Assembly (NCBI RefSeq): GCF_964340395.1
Contig: NC_135559.1
Span: 23,968,464-24,032,463 of the forward strand
Reading direction: 5' to 3'
Length of the DNA stretch: 64,000 nucleotides
Source of the DNA: Glandiceps talaboti
Taxonomy: Eukaryota; Hemichordata; Enteropneusta; Spengelidae
Part shown: piece after piece, positions 49,701 to 57,389 of the stretch
How the letters are laid out: each line of letters opens with the position of its first letter
Numbering within the stretch: position 1 is the first letter of the stretch
Made by a program: the position numbers and the translations under genes
Notes under the pieces: generated by a model
The model's database searches: none
The model's input: only the letters and a program-made list of their open reading frames with translations
What the model was told of the DNA's origin: nothing

Positions 49701-50237
49701 TGATTTGTAATGATATTGATGAGTACTGATAATGTAATAAAGTATGTGACTGATTTATAATGACATTGATGAGTACTGGTAATGTAATAAAGTATGTGAC
49801 TGATTTATAATGACATTGATGAGTACTGATAATGTAATAAAGTATGTGACTGATTTATAATGATATTGATGAGTACTGGTAATGTAATAATTAAAGTATG
49901 TGACTGATTTATAATGACATTGATGAGTACTGGTAATGTAATAAAGTATGTGACTGATTTATAATGACATTAATGAGTACTGGTAATGTAATGTCAGTAG
50001 AAATCAAATTTATATATAGCGACTTGTTTGTAGTTGAGCGTAACAATAACTCATTTCGTATTCTGTTTTAATTTTTCAGTTACGAAATCCATCTGAGTTC
50101 TTCAAATATGCCACTGTGACTGGCAGTTCTGTGGAACAGTACTTTAAACGCCAAGTAGAATTGTCTACAATGTATAGATTTATGGAGGGTTATAATTATG
50201 GTACAGTGGATGAAGCCATTGATGCACTCAGAGCCAA
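25476..50237 (+). CDS. GRIN1: NMDA receptor GluN1 subunit, nine internal exons (partial gene)
   Basis: GluN1 is the obligatory glycine-binding subunit of NMDA-type glutamate receptors. It is a cation channel of the synaptic membrane, permeable to calcium and blocked by magnesium. Nine exons (listed separately) join in frame, with phases matching at every junction, and encode about 506 residues. They match roughly residues 225-725 of the vertebrate protein. The order is distal amino-terminal domain, S1 ligand-binding half, M1, M2 pore loop with [12 protein letters not shown] (N-site asparagine kept), M3 with [15 protein letters not shown], and early S2. Exons upstream and downstream were not found, so the gene is incomplete here. 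All exons lack stops and have GT-AG borders, so this is a live gene rather than a pseudogene. Its introns are heavily expanded by tandem repeats. Confidence 0.95.
25632..25960 (+). mobile_element. Family-1 dispersed repeat, copy e (internally deleted)
   Basis: Lies in the first recognised GRIN1 intron, 34 bases past the donor. It has AGCACAACAGAACTCAGGTT at the left end, then the TG tract. After a deletion of most of the core comes the tail with CCCAGCAACAAGACCATGTT and the end motif ACAGTTGTGCTACAACGCCC. Confidence 0.75.
25687..25753 (+). repeat. (TG)n microsatellite
   Basis: About 33 TG units inside family-1 copy e. Confidence 0.97.
25973..26071 (+). repeat. 25-bp tandem repeat duplicating a 3' splice site
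   Basis: Four units of GTATGATTGACATACTTATT + TCTAG end in AG at 25997, 26022, 26047 and 26071. The last AG is the acceptor of the next GRIN1 exon, whose first bases, GTATAATTGG, resemble the unit start. The upstream three are therefore copies of a working acceptor. Use of the 26047 site would add 24 in-frame bases. Confidence 0.85.
26072..26243 (+). CDS. GRIN1: GRIN1 exon (amino-terminal domain)
   Basis: 172 bases encoding [20 protein letters not shown] through FWQDGPSFY. It matches the vertebrate [20 protein letters not shown] region and the IWKTGPLFKR step. The acceptor is CTTTTTCTAG at 26071 and the donor is TACAG|GTAAAA. Both borders are phase-compatible with neighbours (GG|T before, AG|G after). 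The acceptor is preceded by duplicated copies of itself. Confidence 0.93.
26725..27440 (+). repeat. 46-bp minisatellite, about 16 copies (GRIN1 intron)
   Basis: Units contain GATAAGGAATTCTGGATAAG then TAGCTATGAACAGACCCTAC then ACTGGG, alternating GGTC/GAAC forms. Each unit carries an EcoRI-type GAATTC or its AAATTC variant. Confidence 0.95.
27525..28066 (+). repeat. 50-bp minisatellite, about 11 copies (GRIN1 intron)
   Basis: Units contain TTTACTTCCCTACCCCAGTG then TATGGCAGGTCACTT then TATTGCTATAATTAA at an exact 50-bp spacing. Each copy has a pyrimidine tract plus CAG resembling a 3' splice site. A truncated unit reappears at 28530, beyond an inserted family-2 repeat. Confidence 0.95.
28067..28529 (+). 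mobile_element. Family-2 hairpin-headed repeat inserted in the 50-bp array
   Basis: It starts with a hairpin, AGCCCCC (28070-28076) and GGGGGCT (28094-28100). Then follow TACTACGTTGGCCTCCG, a TCCATCCATCCGTCCATCTG tract, and body boxes TCATGACAACAGCGAAATAG and GGCCATATTTGTCTT. Array sequence flanks both sides, with ATAATT at 28061-28066 and 28530-28535. Non-coding; related copies are at 10480 and 40936. Confidence 0.65.
28550..28790 (+). mobile_element. Family-1 core fragment, copy f
   Basis: Contains TTGTTCATGACATGGTGATC, CAGTGATATGCAAATGAGGT and TGTCTTTTTGGTCAAAAATC. A ~40-bp piece with TTGTTTAGGGTGTTTGGG is duplicated. Both ends are missing. Confidence 0.6.
29161..29413 (+). CDS. GRIN1: GRIN1 exon (end of amino-terminal domain to S1 linker)
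   Basis: 253 bases encoding [20 protein letters not shown] through [20 protein letters not shown]. The IVWPGG...KPEG...STRL pattern is the well-conserved end of the GluN1 ATD before the ligand-binding domain. The acceptor (TCTCACTGAAAG) is pyrimidine-poor but the phase fits. The donor is CTGCAG|GTATTT. Confidence 0.93.
29608..30440 (+). repeat. 84-bp minisatellite with paired octamer motifs, about 10 copies (GRIN1 intron)
   Basis: Units contain AATTCACCATAATTGG, TATGTAATTTGCATGTAATT + TGCATAG, GAAGTGGTAGGTGG and ATATATAGGCCTTGG. Most units hold two ATTTGCAT octamers 12 bp apart; some hold one, and the first holds three. Length variants of 72 and 96 bp come from gain or loss of the 12-bp octamer step. 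The minus-strand frames through it are repeat artefacts. Confidence 0.95.
30442..30516. repeat. Hairpin with 18-bp perfect arms
   Basis: GTTAAACATGTTGTCAAC (30451-30468) pairs with its reverse complement at 30490-30507 across a 21-base loop. The stem extends outwards (AACTTCT / AGAAGTT) past one bulged C to about 26 bp. It could be a small MITE or a precursor-like hairpin. Confidence 0.75.
30655..30910 (+). mobile_element. Family-1 tail fragment, copy g
   Basis: Contains ATACCTAGCAACCAAGTCC, TGCCCATAGCAACAACCAAA and 'CATGGCCATGCCTTAAAGAT'. Degenerate. Confidence 0.5.
31075..31189 (+). CDS. GRIN1: GRIN1 exon (start of S1)
   Basis: 115 bases encoding [20 protein letters not shown] then [18 protein letters not shown]. 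It matches the vertebrate start of S1 (EPFVYVKP...GTCKEEF) including the paired cysteines. The acceptor is TTTGTGTTACAG and the donor is GAAT|GTAAGT, leaving one base that joins GG of the next exon into a Trp codon. Confidence 0.93.
31430..32215 (+). repeat. Degenerate ~80-bp tandem repeat, about 9 copies (GRIN1 intron)
   Basis: Units contain TACTATTACTACCATTACAG, AGTGGTCACCAGCTGGTAGT + CCAGACCAAATGTGTG and TATCATTGTGGTAC. More diverged than neighbouring arrays, so older. Confidence 0.85.
32275..35905 (+). repeat. 48-bp minisatellite, about 75 copies (GRIN1 intron)
   Basis: Units contain GAGTGTAGTGGAGCCATAGA, TTCAGTCAGTAGACAGGC and TATAGTGAAT. Because 48 is divisible by three, long frames exist on both strands: a + strand frame of 517 residues at 34348-35901 with 16-residue periods such as [16 protein letters not shown], and minus-strand frames up to 225 residues. 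A 55-bp variant with GGAGTAGTCATAGATTAATT recurs at 32441, 32640, 32887, 33134 and 33333, marking 199- and 247-bp higher-order blocks. The 3' end switches to a variant with GGAGTCAGATATTTAGTC. Confidence 0.96.
36001..36152 (+). CDS. GRIN1: GRIN1 exon (S1)
   Basis: 152 bases encoding [21 protein letters not shown] then [17 protein letters not shown] and so on to NLGGK. It matches the GluN1 CCYGFCIDLLIKLA...FTYEVHLV block. The acceptor is CTTTTTACAG and the donor is GGCAAG|GTAAGC, ending on a codon boundary. It lies about 95 bases beyond the 48-bp array. Confidence 0.95.
36190..38139 (+). repeat. ~36-bp minisatellite, over 50 copies (GRIN1 intron)
   Basis: Units contain TAGTACTTCACACACTTCAT then TTCACATAACAGTCTTA. 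Length varies (28-37 bp) by loss of ACAC or AACAG. Local sub-arrays use ATTGTAGTTCACAC. It continues after the LINE insertion at 38140. Confidence 0.95.
38140..38664 (-). mobile_element. 5'-truncated non-LTR retrotransposon inserted in the 36-bp array
   Basis: The minus strand encodes the last ~85 residues of a LINE reverse-transcriptase protein: [54 protein letters not shown], then a stop at 38411. This SYNTR...GAKIWNSLP signature ends many CR1/jockey-type ORF2 proteins. An A-rich tail of AAAT/CAAAT units follows on the minus strand (left edge). GTAGTT at 38134-38139 and 38665-38670 is the target duplication, and removing one copy restores the array register. Confidence 0.85.
38665..38965 (+). 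repeat. ~36-bp minisatellite, continuation
   Basis: Same unit as 36190-38139, resumed after the LINE insertion. Confidence 0.93.
39071..39235 (+). CDS. GRIN1: GRIN1 exon (S1, glycine-binding site)
   Basis: 165 bases, 55 codons: [20 protein letters not shown] then [20 protein letters not shown] then [26 protein letters not shown] carries the proline, threonine and arginine that grip the glycine carboxylate and amine in GluN1. The acceptor is TTTTTTGGCAG and the donor is AAGAAG|GTAAAA; both ends fall between codons. Confidence 0.97.
39270..39412 (+). repeat. Short irregular tandem repeat
   Basis: About six imperfect copies of TGATGGATATTTGGAGGGAA + ATA just past the GRIN1 donor site. Confidence 0.85.
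39493..40090 (+). mobile_element. Family-1 dispersed repeat, copy h
   Basis: The left end TTTTTAGCACAACTGAACTA and GCTATAGGCATCG are followed by a short TCTG/TG tract and core subrepeats: CCAATTGCCATGGTATTTGG, CTACTGGGCAGATTGGTGC, CTTAGCAGATTGGGCTGAAA. The tail is absent. Confidence 0.8.
40091..40935. other. Unique intron sequence
   Basis: AT-rich GRIN1 intron DNA; no exon or repeat recognised. Confidence 0.5.
40936..41650 (+). mobile_element. Family-2-type hairpin-headed repeat
   Basis: It begins with GTCCCCGCCGG...CCGGGACGGGGAC (40942-40972), a GC-rich hairpin. Then follow TTCCGTCCGTCCATCCGTCC and about three ~120-bp subrepeats that share CGTGATACGATCCAA, ATGGC and CAGCCATTTTGTTTGCGAAT, and CATAACTCAGACATGCTTGA. 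Non-coding; the short frames here are by-products of the subrepeats. Confidence 0.65.
41651..42224. other. Intron sequence with a GGTCC-rich motif
   Basis: Around 41990-42070 there is a motif with GTCATAAGGACCGACATG and CTGCTGGTCC. A relative lies at 43690-43790 in the same orientation (GTCATGAGGACCGATACG and CTGTTGGTCTC). The pair may be fragments of one further repeat. Otherwise unique. Confidence 0.4.
42225..42299. repeat. Inverted repeat with 16-bp perfect arms
   Basis: CTCACAGAGTCAAAAA (42225-42240) and TTTTTGACTCTGTGAG (42284-42299) surround a 43-base loop. Weaker pairing continues outwards (TTTCATACAATTTC with a TTTTCATTTGTAAC-side match). Small MITE-like foldback. Confidence 0.7.
42300..45230. 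other. Long intron segment without recognised exons
   Basis: Somewhat richer in CpG between about 42580 and 43450. There is an inverted pair CCGGTAAA / TTTACCGG near 43195-43235 and a GTTTCGTCTTCCTTC box repeated at about 42708 and 43265. None is enough to name an element. The minus-strand frames near 43634-44044 and 44612-44989 have no recognisable domain. Confidence 0.4.
45231..45462 (+). CDS. GRIN1: GRIN1 exon (S1 end, M1 and M2 pore loop)
   Basis: 232 bases encoding [20 protein letters not shown], then M1 ([17 protein letters not shown]), the conserved RFSPFGRF, an acidic linker, and the pore loop [19 protein letters not shown]. The asparagine of LLNSG is the N-site that sets calcium permeability and magnesium block in GluN1. 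The acceptor is TTATCTTACAG and the donor is GAAG|GTATGT. Confidence 0.98.
45480..45735 (+). repeat. Irregular TGACTTAG/TGACTCAA tandem repeat
   Basis: An 8-bp-based repeat (GTGACTTA, GTGACTCAAT and similar) starts just past the donor site. It contains several exact TGACTCA sequences, the AP-1 consensus. Confidence 0.85.
46120..46268 (+). CDS. GRIN1: GRIN1 exon (M3 channel gate)
   Basis: 149 bases encoding [20 protein letters not shown] then [20 protein letters not shown] then [18 protein letters not shown] is the near-invariant ionotropic glutamate receptor gate motif. The acceptor is GAATATACAG and the donor is CCCAGG|GTGAGT, on a codon boundary. Confidence 0.98.
46556..46730 (+). repeat. 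(CA)n and (CATA)n compound microsatellite
   Basis: CACACA tract to about 46628, then about 24 CATA units. Open frames through it are artefacts. Confidence 0.97.
46925..49995 (+). repeat. 50/54-bp satellite array, about 60 copies (GRIN1 intron)
   Basis: Units contain AAAGTATGTGACTGATTTAT then AATGACATTGATGAGTACTG then ATAATGTAAT; about one in four has an extra 4 bp (AATAATTAAAG form). Rare variants recur 916 bp apart (GTTCTGG at 47124 and 48040; GTATGTGGCT at 47551 and 48467), a higher-order block of 18 units. Confidence 0.96.
50080..50237 (+). CDS. GRIN1: GRIN1 exon (start of S2)
   Basis: 158 bases encoding [20 protein letters not shown] then [20 protein letters not shown] then [12 protein letters not shown] plus two bases. 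It matches the vertebrate LRNPSDKF...[21 protein letters not shown] block, including the serine pair that contacts glycine. The acceptor is TTTTAATTTTTCAG and the donor is GCCAA|GTAAGT. The next exon (expected to carry AFIWDS) was not found before 64000. Confidence 0.97.
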
Positions 50238-50324
50238 GTAAGTAATTTATCCAAAAATTGGTTTTTAACCTCCCAAAGGGCACTGCCACTGGTTGTCCAT
50301 CTGTGCATCCCTCTATTTTTGGTC

Positions 50325-50905
50325 ATTTTTAGCACAAATGAATTGATAAGGTTCAGTAGTACTGTAGGCATGGCAAAGTGTCTGTCTGTCAGTCTGTCTG
50401 TCTGTCTGTCTGTTTGGCTGTGTGTGTGTGTGTGTCTGTGTGTCTGTGTGTCTGTGTGTCTGTGTGTTTAAATCTAATTCAAAAACTATTAAGTAGATTG
50501 CCCAGGAATTTAATGGAATGCATCTGGGGATGTGTATATGAAGCATTCATAATGTGATGATCATCAGCAATATGCAAATTAGGTCTTTATTGTTGAAAAC
50601 AGTTTGACACAATTGGCCTTAGATACCATGACCATGCCCTTAGCAACAGTGAAATGATGATGCATATTACAAAGATAACAACAGAGGTGGGTAGGTAAGT
50701 TAATAAATATTCAAAAAAATGTATGCAAATATGCATATCAACAGCACCACTCCCTAGCAGCAGCTAAATGATGGTTTATATTGCAAAGATGAAAACTGGA
50801 AGGGGAGGCAAATTAATAAAGATTTCAAAAACGTATGCAAATATGCCTAGCAACAAGACCACGACCATAGCAACATCCAACTACACAGTTGTGCTACAGC
50901 ACAGT
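50325..50905 (+). mobile_element. Family-1 dispersed repeat, copy i (both ends present)
   Basis: The left end is TTTTTAGCACAAATGAATTG, followed by a (TCTG)n/(TG)n tract and part of the core with CAATATGCAAATTAGGTC. The tail has ACCATGCCCTTAGCAACAGT, TATGCCTAGCAACAAGACC and CATAGCAACATCC. The end is CAGTTGTGCTACAG at 50886. This is the best copy for seeing the AGCACAA(C)TG / CAGTTGTGCT end pair. Confidence 0.8.
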
Positions 50906-50906
50906 T

Positions 50907-50923
50907 TTTTTGTTTATTTTATT

Positions 50924-50954
<31 letters not shown>

Positions 50955-51240
50955 CACTTCATCCCAGGCAAGTCAAAATTACACAATAATAAAAACAAAA
51001 TAACAATAGACTACAACAAGACAGAAAGACTAATATACATATACCCAAAACACTAGCAACAAGTAAACAGTAAAAATACAAAAACAACAACAAAAGATAG
51101 CCTGTAAATGGAATGGGCAAACAGGTGACAAGCAGCTCTACTAGTATCCACCCAACATCAAAAATACATCTAAAATAAATCATCCATTTCAATGACATGC
51201 AATATCCAATTTCATTCAAATTTGGCACAAAGGTGACATA
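50907..51240 (-). mobile_element. Possible LINE 3' end with (AAAT)n tail
   Basis: On the minus strand an A-rich tail of AAAT units (50912-50952 on the + strand as TTTA/TTTAT) follows an AT-rich 3'UTR-like stretch. It resembles the tail of the inserted LINE at 38140. No coding remnant is recognisable, so this is tentative. Confidence 0.3.
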
Positions 51241-51785
51241 TCATAGAGAAAGTTTGCACATCACTTTGTTTGGTGACATATGCAAATTTGCCCAAATGGT
51301 AGACATGTTTGAGTTAACAAGCCTTCATAAAAAACATAGACCCACCCACCCCCACCCCCACCCCCACTGAATGAAGACATGATTTAAAAGATATTGGTGG
51401 TAACAAATAAACACTACAAGATGTATGTGATAATGCAGGGAATTACTGCATTTCAGTAACTGAACCTGAATATCCAGGTCTAGGTCAGAGGTCAGTGTCT
51501 GAAGAGAAACTTTAAACCTGGCAATATAGGGGTAGACACTTGAATGTAGCCTCCATGTATTAACATTTTTTGAGTTAATTGGTAAATCATGATTGTACAC
51601 TACAAATATGACTGTCATTGAGTAAAAAGTGATATTATCACCAAAAGTAATGCATGCATATGTTAATCTGGTTCTGCATTATCTAAAAGACATTAGCCAC
51701 ACGTAATTGACATACAGTATCTGATTTCTTTCAAACCTGACACAAAGGTGACATATCATGTGGGACATATGCATGTCAGTTAGTT
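51241..51785. other. Diverged family-2-like sequence and unique DNA
   Basis: The box CACAAAGGTGACATATCATG occurs at about 51742, and its relative at 51221 reads CACAAAGGTGACATATCATA. A C-rich tract at 51341-51367 could form a G-quadruplex on the minus strand. Confidence 0.35.
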
Positions 51786-51870
51786 TTTAGCACAACTGAA
51801 CTGTTCAGTAGTGCTATTGCGGTATATGTCTGTCTGTCTGTCTGTGTGTGTGTGTATGTGTGTGTTGTCT
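51786..51870 (+). mobile_element. Family-1 left-end fragment, copy j
   Basis: TTTTTAGCACAACTGAACTG, TTCAGTAGTGCTATTG and a short TCTG/TG tract, then unrelated sequence. Confidence 0.6.
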
Positions 51871-52220
51871 TTAGCTTACAATACAGTTCTGTGCATAACT
51901 GTCTTATTTTACAAGGCAACGATAACTAGTATGTTTTCTAACAGAATTGTCCTGTCTCTATGATGGGCCCCCAGTGACGCATACATCCCAAAAATTGCCT
52001 CCCCAGTGTCAAATATGGTGTCAAATAATGTGTTAACGTGATCTGTAACATTGGATGTACTACATTATAAACATAAGCATACATGGGCTTTCAAGTTTTA
52101 ACTGATGTAAATTAAATTTTTGTTGAGTACTCGAATAAATTTATCATTCTTTGAATCTTGAATATTAAAATCTTTGACAATTGCATTCTGTTCTGTATTC
52201 TTTATTCACTGTGTTCCATT
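51871..52220. other. Unique sequence
   Basis: No feature recognised. Confidence 0.4.
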
Positions 52221-52930
52221 TTTAGCACAACTGAACTGAGGTTCAGTAGTGCTATAGGGATCGCCCGACGTCTGTCTGTCTGTCTGTCTGTCTGTCTGTG
52301 TGTGTGTGTGTGTGTGTGTATGTGTGTAAACAACTTAAAGTCGAAAACCGCTGAACCGATTGCCACGATATTTGGTGGGTCCATTACCTTGGGTGTCTAG
52401 TTGGGAAATTGTTCAAATCAAAATGATCGCATCACAGGTGTGTGATTTGGGTCAAAAAATGTGATTTTTGGTCAAAAAACTTAAACTCAGAAACTACTGG
52501 GCAGATTGGTGCGAAATTTGGTGGGAACATTCTTAAGGGGATGTAAAGTAAGATTTGTCCATGACGGGATGATTCCATCAGTGATATGCAAATTAGGGCT
52601 AAAAATGTGTCTTTTTGGTTAAAAATCTATAATTCCAAAACTACTGAGCAGATTGGGCTGAAATTTAACGGGAATGTATCTAGGGATGTATGGACAAAGA
52701 AATATTAAGCATACCATGATTCCATGAGTGATATGCAAATTAGGTGTAAAAATGTTCATTTTTGGTCAAAAACTTATATCTCAAAAAGTACTAAGTGAAT
52801 GAGTTTGAAACTTGGTGAGATGTTTCTAGAAGTGTTATTCTATATTATTGCTTTTCCTCAAAAATCTTCAACTCTGAAATTACCCAGTAGATTGAGCTTA
52901 ACTTTGTTGAGAATGTGTAGATTTGTCCTC
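52221..52930 (+). mobile_element. Family-1 dispersed repeat, copy k (best core)
   Basis: TTTAGCACAACTGAACTGAG and GTTCAGTAGTGCTATAGGG, then (TCTG)n/(TG)n, then core subrepeats starting near 52335, 52480, 52626 and 52771. Spacing is about 145 bp, each with a '...GATTGGGCTGAAATTT'-type box. The middle subrepeats end in TGATATGCAAATTAGG boxes. The copy shows that the core is itself an old ~145-bp tandem repeat. Confidence 0.85.
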
Positions 52931-55589
52931 ATTAATAGCTGACACAGTGAGAACAGTACATTGTTAATTAACTATAATGTTTACTTTACTATTTCCTCTG
53001 GTGGTAAAGCCTGTAGCATGGCCAGTTTGGTTTATGACTTGATTATGTAATATGTTGTAAGACAGCTGTTTCATCACCTACCCATATAAACTGAATGTAG
53101 CTTGTGTTTAAAATATTACAATAAGACAACCAAGAAAGTTAAACATGTTACATTGGTAGGACTTGGTTCCAAATTGATTTTAAAAAATAAAGAAGTACAA
53201 AACCTTGTAGACACATCCCTTTAAAGTTTGATTAGGATGTTGCTATACTTGTCTTGTACACTTCCAACATAGGATGGCTGGATTATGATGATGGAAATTA
53301 GGTATGAAAATTTTGTTTTGGTTACAACTTTAAATCTTCAAAAAATTATATATCTATCATTGCCCTGAACATAAAGTTGTGCGGCAACGCAATATTTGCG
53401 CTATTTTTAGGTTGATTCTTTGTCATCCATCCATCAACTTAAATTTGGTATGTAGGTGTCATTTGATGAGCAAATATAAGTTTGTTCAAGACAAATTGAT
53501 TGAGTCATTGTTATGCAAATTATGTCTAAAACAGAGTTTTGGGTAAAAATGCTTCAAAAACCTTCTCCAGAACTACTGGGCCAATTGACTAATTGCCTTG
53601 AGCACTGCCACTGTAGCCACACCCACTTTAGTTACCGTTGCTACTACGTTTTGCACAGTTTGTCATATGCAAAACATGGCGTCCAACATGGCGATTGCTG
53701 AAAAATACAATTCATAATTTGAGAGTTCTTTATCGTTCCACTGCCACCAAGGCAAAGGAGATGTATCATAGGCTTTCCTATGGTAGATACATCAGTGGAA
53801 ATAATTTATTTTAGTTCGGGTAGTTTTCAATTCACCAAATTTTATTGAAGTCGGCTGAAGTCTGGGAAACCACATGGCAGATGCATATTGAGTTTATTTT
53901 ATATCATAGCCGTCCCTGTTCCTGTAAAGATGGGTACGTATTTATTTCTTTCACTGGTATTTTCATTTGATTTCCACATTTCATAGCAATGCTTTTTGTT
54001 TTACAAAAAATTCCACTAGGTGACCGAGATAAACCATGAGATCTGAAGTACATTATGATTCACCATTGCATCATTACGATAATAATATTCACGAATAACA
54101 ATATTGATATTGATGAAAAGATGGTTTGATTTGTATCTTCACTGGTTTTACATAACAATCACAAGTTTATTCCATCAAATTACAAGTAAATGCAAAAAGT
54201 AGAAACAACGCAATTTATAGTATTTTATGATATGAGAGGTTACTGGTGTCCTGGCCTGCATGGTGTGTAATTTGTTGATGTACGTGCAGTGTAGAGCCTA
54301 GAGGCGTAGGCAAACTGGGGAAAGCCCCCCAAAAAAACCTTGAATTTCAGAATTATTCATTTCAGTCGTGGTGATCGTAACCACAAAACTTAACAACCAT
54401 ATTTTCTGAAATAACGGTTGCCATCGATTAATCATACACTTTGCATGACAATGTAACTCTACTGTAATGTGTCTGGTCAGTGTTAACACTGAGGGGTGGC
54501 ACTAAACAAGTTGTAGCTTTCCAAGAATGGATATTGCTTTATCTGCAGTCATCCTTTGCAGGCACACCACAATAACAAAAGTGAAACAGGCCAAGTGAAC
54601 CAATATGAACTATGGGACAGTGAAGTCCATAGCAATAGAGACTCAAAAAATGCCTAGGCTATAGGCTAGAATTTATAAAGTTCATTTGCATACAACTACA
54701 ATTTACAAGAAAGTAATTGATCTGGGTTTTTTTAGTATCATCTGATTTATTACATAATTGACGAAACATCCTTTTACTCAAACTTTTGACAAGGAAGAAA
54801 CTTGAAACTCACTATTCATCAAATGATTTAATTATCTTACACCAAATATCAAATATCCTTAAAATGACAATAACAAGTCCAATGTGTTTTGTCTTTGATA
54901 ATGTCTTGTAATATTTATAAACAGAAAAGAAAGTTCAAAGAAATTGTTACTATTGTCATGAGAATGGTGTAGCAAAGTATGAAAGGAGTTTTCATGTAGC
55001 TTGTAGAAAATATTGAAAACAAATAGTCTTTTTTGATTTTGATTTTTTTTTTCAACTTTTCAAAGTGTCACAACAGTGAGATATATATACATGATGTCTA
55101 TGATGCATGACACGAGTATCAATTAATTACTTGTAATAAATTTACTGACAATCTGAATGAAGTACCATTTTTCATTTGTTTGACATATTGCTAAAATGTT
55201 ACTACAAAGAGTTATATAGCCACAAATATAGTAATGTTGTCTCATTTTATAAAAAAAATTCCCTTTACTTTAATTTCTGGTGAAGGTCAACTTACTTTTA
55301 CATGACTAAATTACTACACTATATCTAAATGAGAAATAAGGTACAAGGGGGAATGTACAAATTGAAATAGGCCACTACTGTACAAGTATAATTTTATATA
55401 CTTTCCCATGCATATACAAATTGTCTTTGTTTTCTGTTTATATAATTTTATTTACATTTATACCTTGCATATTTGGTAGCTGTTACTTTCTTGTAAGAAC
55501 ATAGAATCAAGTATGGGCTGTTATGTCTTTGAAAGTGAGCTTCAATGTGAGTCGTGGAAACATCTAATTACTAAAATAATACTAAATAC
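52931..55589. other. Unique sequence, a few decayed repeat scraps
   Basis: Around 53388-53560 there are family-1/2-like scraps (AAAGTTGTGCGGCAACGC, GTTATGCAAATTATGTC). No GRIN1 exon or other gene was recognised. Confidence 0.4.
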
Positions 55590-56087
55590 AAAAACACAAA
55601 CTTTGGCTATCTTGGGGGCTACTCAGCACCATTTGCAGCTGGGAAGATCACCAGCAGGTGTAAGGAGTATATTTTACCTGGGGGGGAGCCTGGCAGGTGT
55701 CTGTTACCATAGCTACCTGGGGAGATACCTGGCAGACATAGGTAGGTGCTGAATTTGTACAGGGAAAATTTGAAGTGATCCGAAAAGAACACCTGGGATG
55801 AACCGGTAGGTGTCTGTTACTGTAGCTACCTGGGGAGATACCTGGCAGATATAGCTAAGGTGAGGAATTGTAACTGGGGAGAATTTATAATAAGCCAAGA
55901 AGAACACCTGGGGGAAACCCAGCTGGTGCCTTTAGCCTAGCCACCTAGGGAGATTCCGGCAGACATAGGTAAGGTAAATGAATTTGTATTTAAAATGAGC
56001 TGAATGTATAGTATTCAACAGACTGTAAACTGCATTGGGGTAATTGATGAACAAGGAGAAAAGGCCCAAAAGTATTGGAATGAATGA

Positions 56088-57340
56088 GTGCTGAGCATCA
56101 TTAATGTAATGAATCCCCCCCAAGACAAAAACAAAAATATCGAATGTCAAAAGAAGTTCAAGAAGAAGCGTGGGTCAAGAGGAGGCCTAAAAATGAGACT
56201 GAAAAGAAGTGGTTGCAAACATCTGCTTCCCACTATAACTTTGTCTAATGTTCAATCTCTTCAAAATAAGATGGATGAACTAACAGCCTTTGACCTTAAT
56301 TAGAGCCAACAGATTGTGAGAAAGCAATGAAACAATGTGGTGGAGGACTGTGTGCTTTTGTGATGAACAGGTGGTCGTCTCTGAGTTCACTGTGAAAGAG
56401 AAAGTATACACCCATGATTATGAGCTGTTAACTGTGTCATTTCGACCCTTTTACCTGCCATGTGAATTCAACAAGGTAACTATTATCATGGTGTATGTAC
56501 CAGGCCCTGATATTAAAACAGCTGCAGAGAAAATTACAGACCCCTACAAGGAAGTCATCAAAGGATCTCCTGATCATCCTGTTCTTATTATCGGTAATTT
56601 TAATCAATGTGATCTGTCATCCAGTCTTCCTACTTTACAACAGTACGTCACAGTGCCTACCCATCTTGATAGTACCATCCATTTATGCTATGGAAATATT
56701 CCTAATGCTTATCATTCAATTGCAAGACCTGCTCTTGGACATTCTGACCACAATGTAGTGCACCTACTTCCCAAATATAGACAAACATTGAAAACTGTCA
56801 AACCATGCATTAAATCATTACAGATATGGTCTCCTGATAATATAGATGAACTTAAGAACTGTTGTGAAATAACTGATTGGAGCATTTTCATAGAGATGTG
56901 TTCAGATCCACAGGAATTGGTTGATACCGTTTCCTGTTATGTGAAATTGTGCGAAAATGTTGTTAAGACCAAATCAGTCCGTGTATTTCCTACTAATAAG
57001 CCTTGGGTAGCTAAAGAGCTGAAAGAGTATCGAATGAAAAGAAAGACGCATTTCTTAAAGTAATAAGAAAGACTATAGGGAGAAAGAGAAAGAGTTCAGA
57101 AGTCAAGCTGGTATTGCCAATCGTAATTATAAATGTAAGGTTTAGGAAAGGTTTAAATCTGGTCATGCTAAATGTGCTTGGGACGGACTTAAAATCATGA
57201 TGGGGAAGAAACAAGCTAAACAGCTTGTCCCTTTCTGTTCAGATCCATCTACCATGGCCAACGATCTGAATACATTTTATGCTCATTTTGATACTAAACT
57301 AACATTATTCTTTGGTTACGTTACTTTTTAAGTGATCACC
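56088..57340 (+). pseudogene. LINE apurinic-like endonuclease region and linker, broken
   Basis: The first part encodes a basic segment ending TLSNVQSLQNKMDELTAF, the usual start of a LINE endonuclease domain. The next part of the domain is deleted. The sequence then passes through a short frame with GGGLCAFV and shifts to the frame 56335-57063. There VTIIMVYVPG, VLIIGNFNQCDLSS and RPALGHSDHNVVHL are seen. The conserved GDFN aspartate has become asparagine (GNFN), while the SDH motif is kept. Downstream (57064-57340, other frame) lies a linker with WDGLKIMMGKKQ and NDLNTFYAHFD, the normal lead-in to the reverse transcriptase, followed by a large deletion. Confidence 0.8.
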
Positions 57341-57389
57341 ACAACTCGTTAATGTAAGTAGTCACATTTCAGATGAGATTGTTTTAAAC

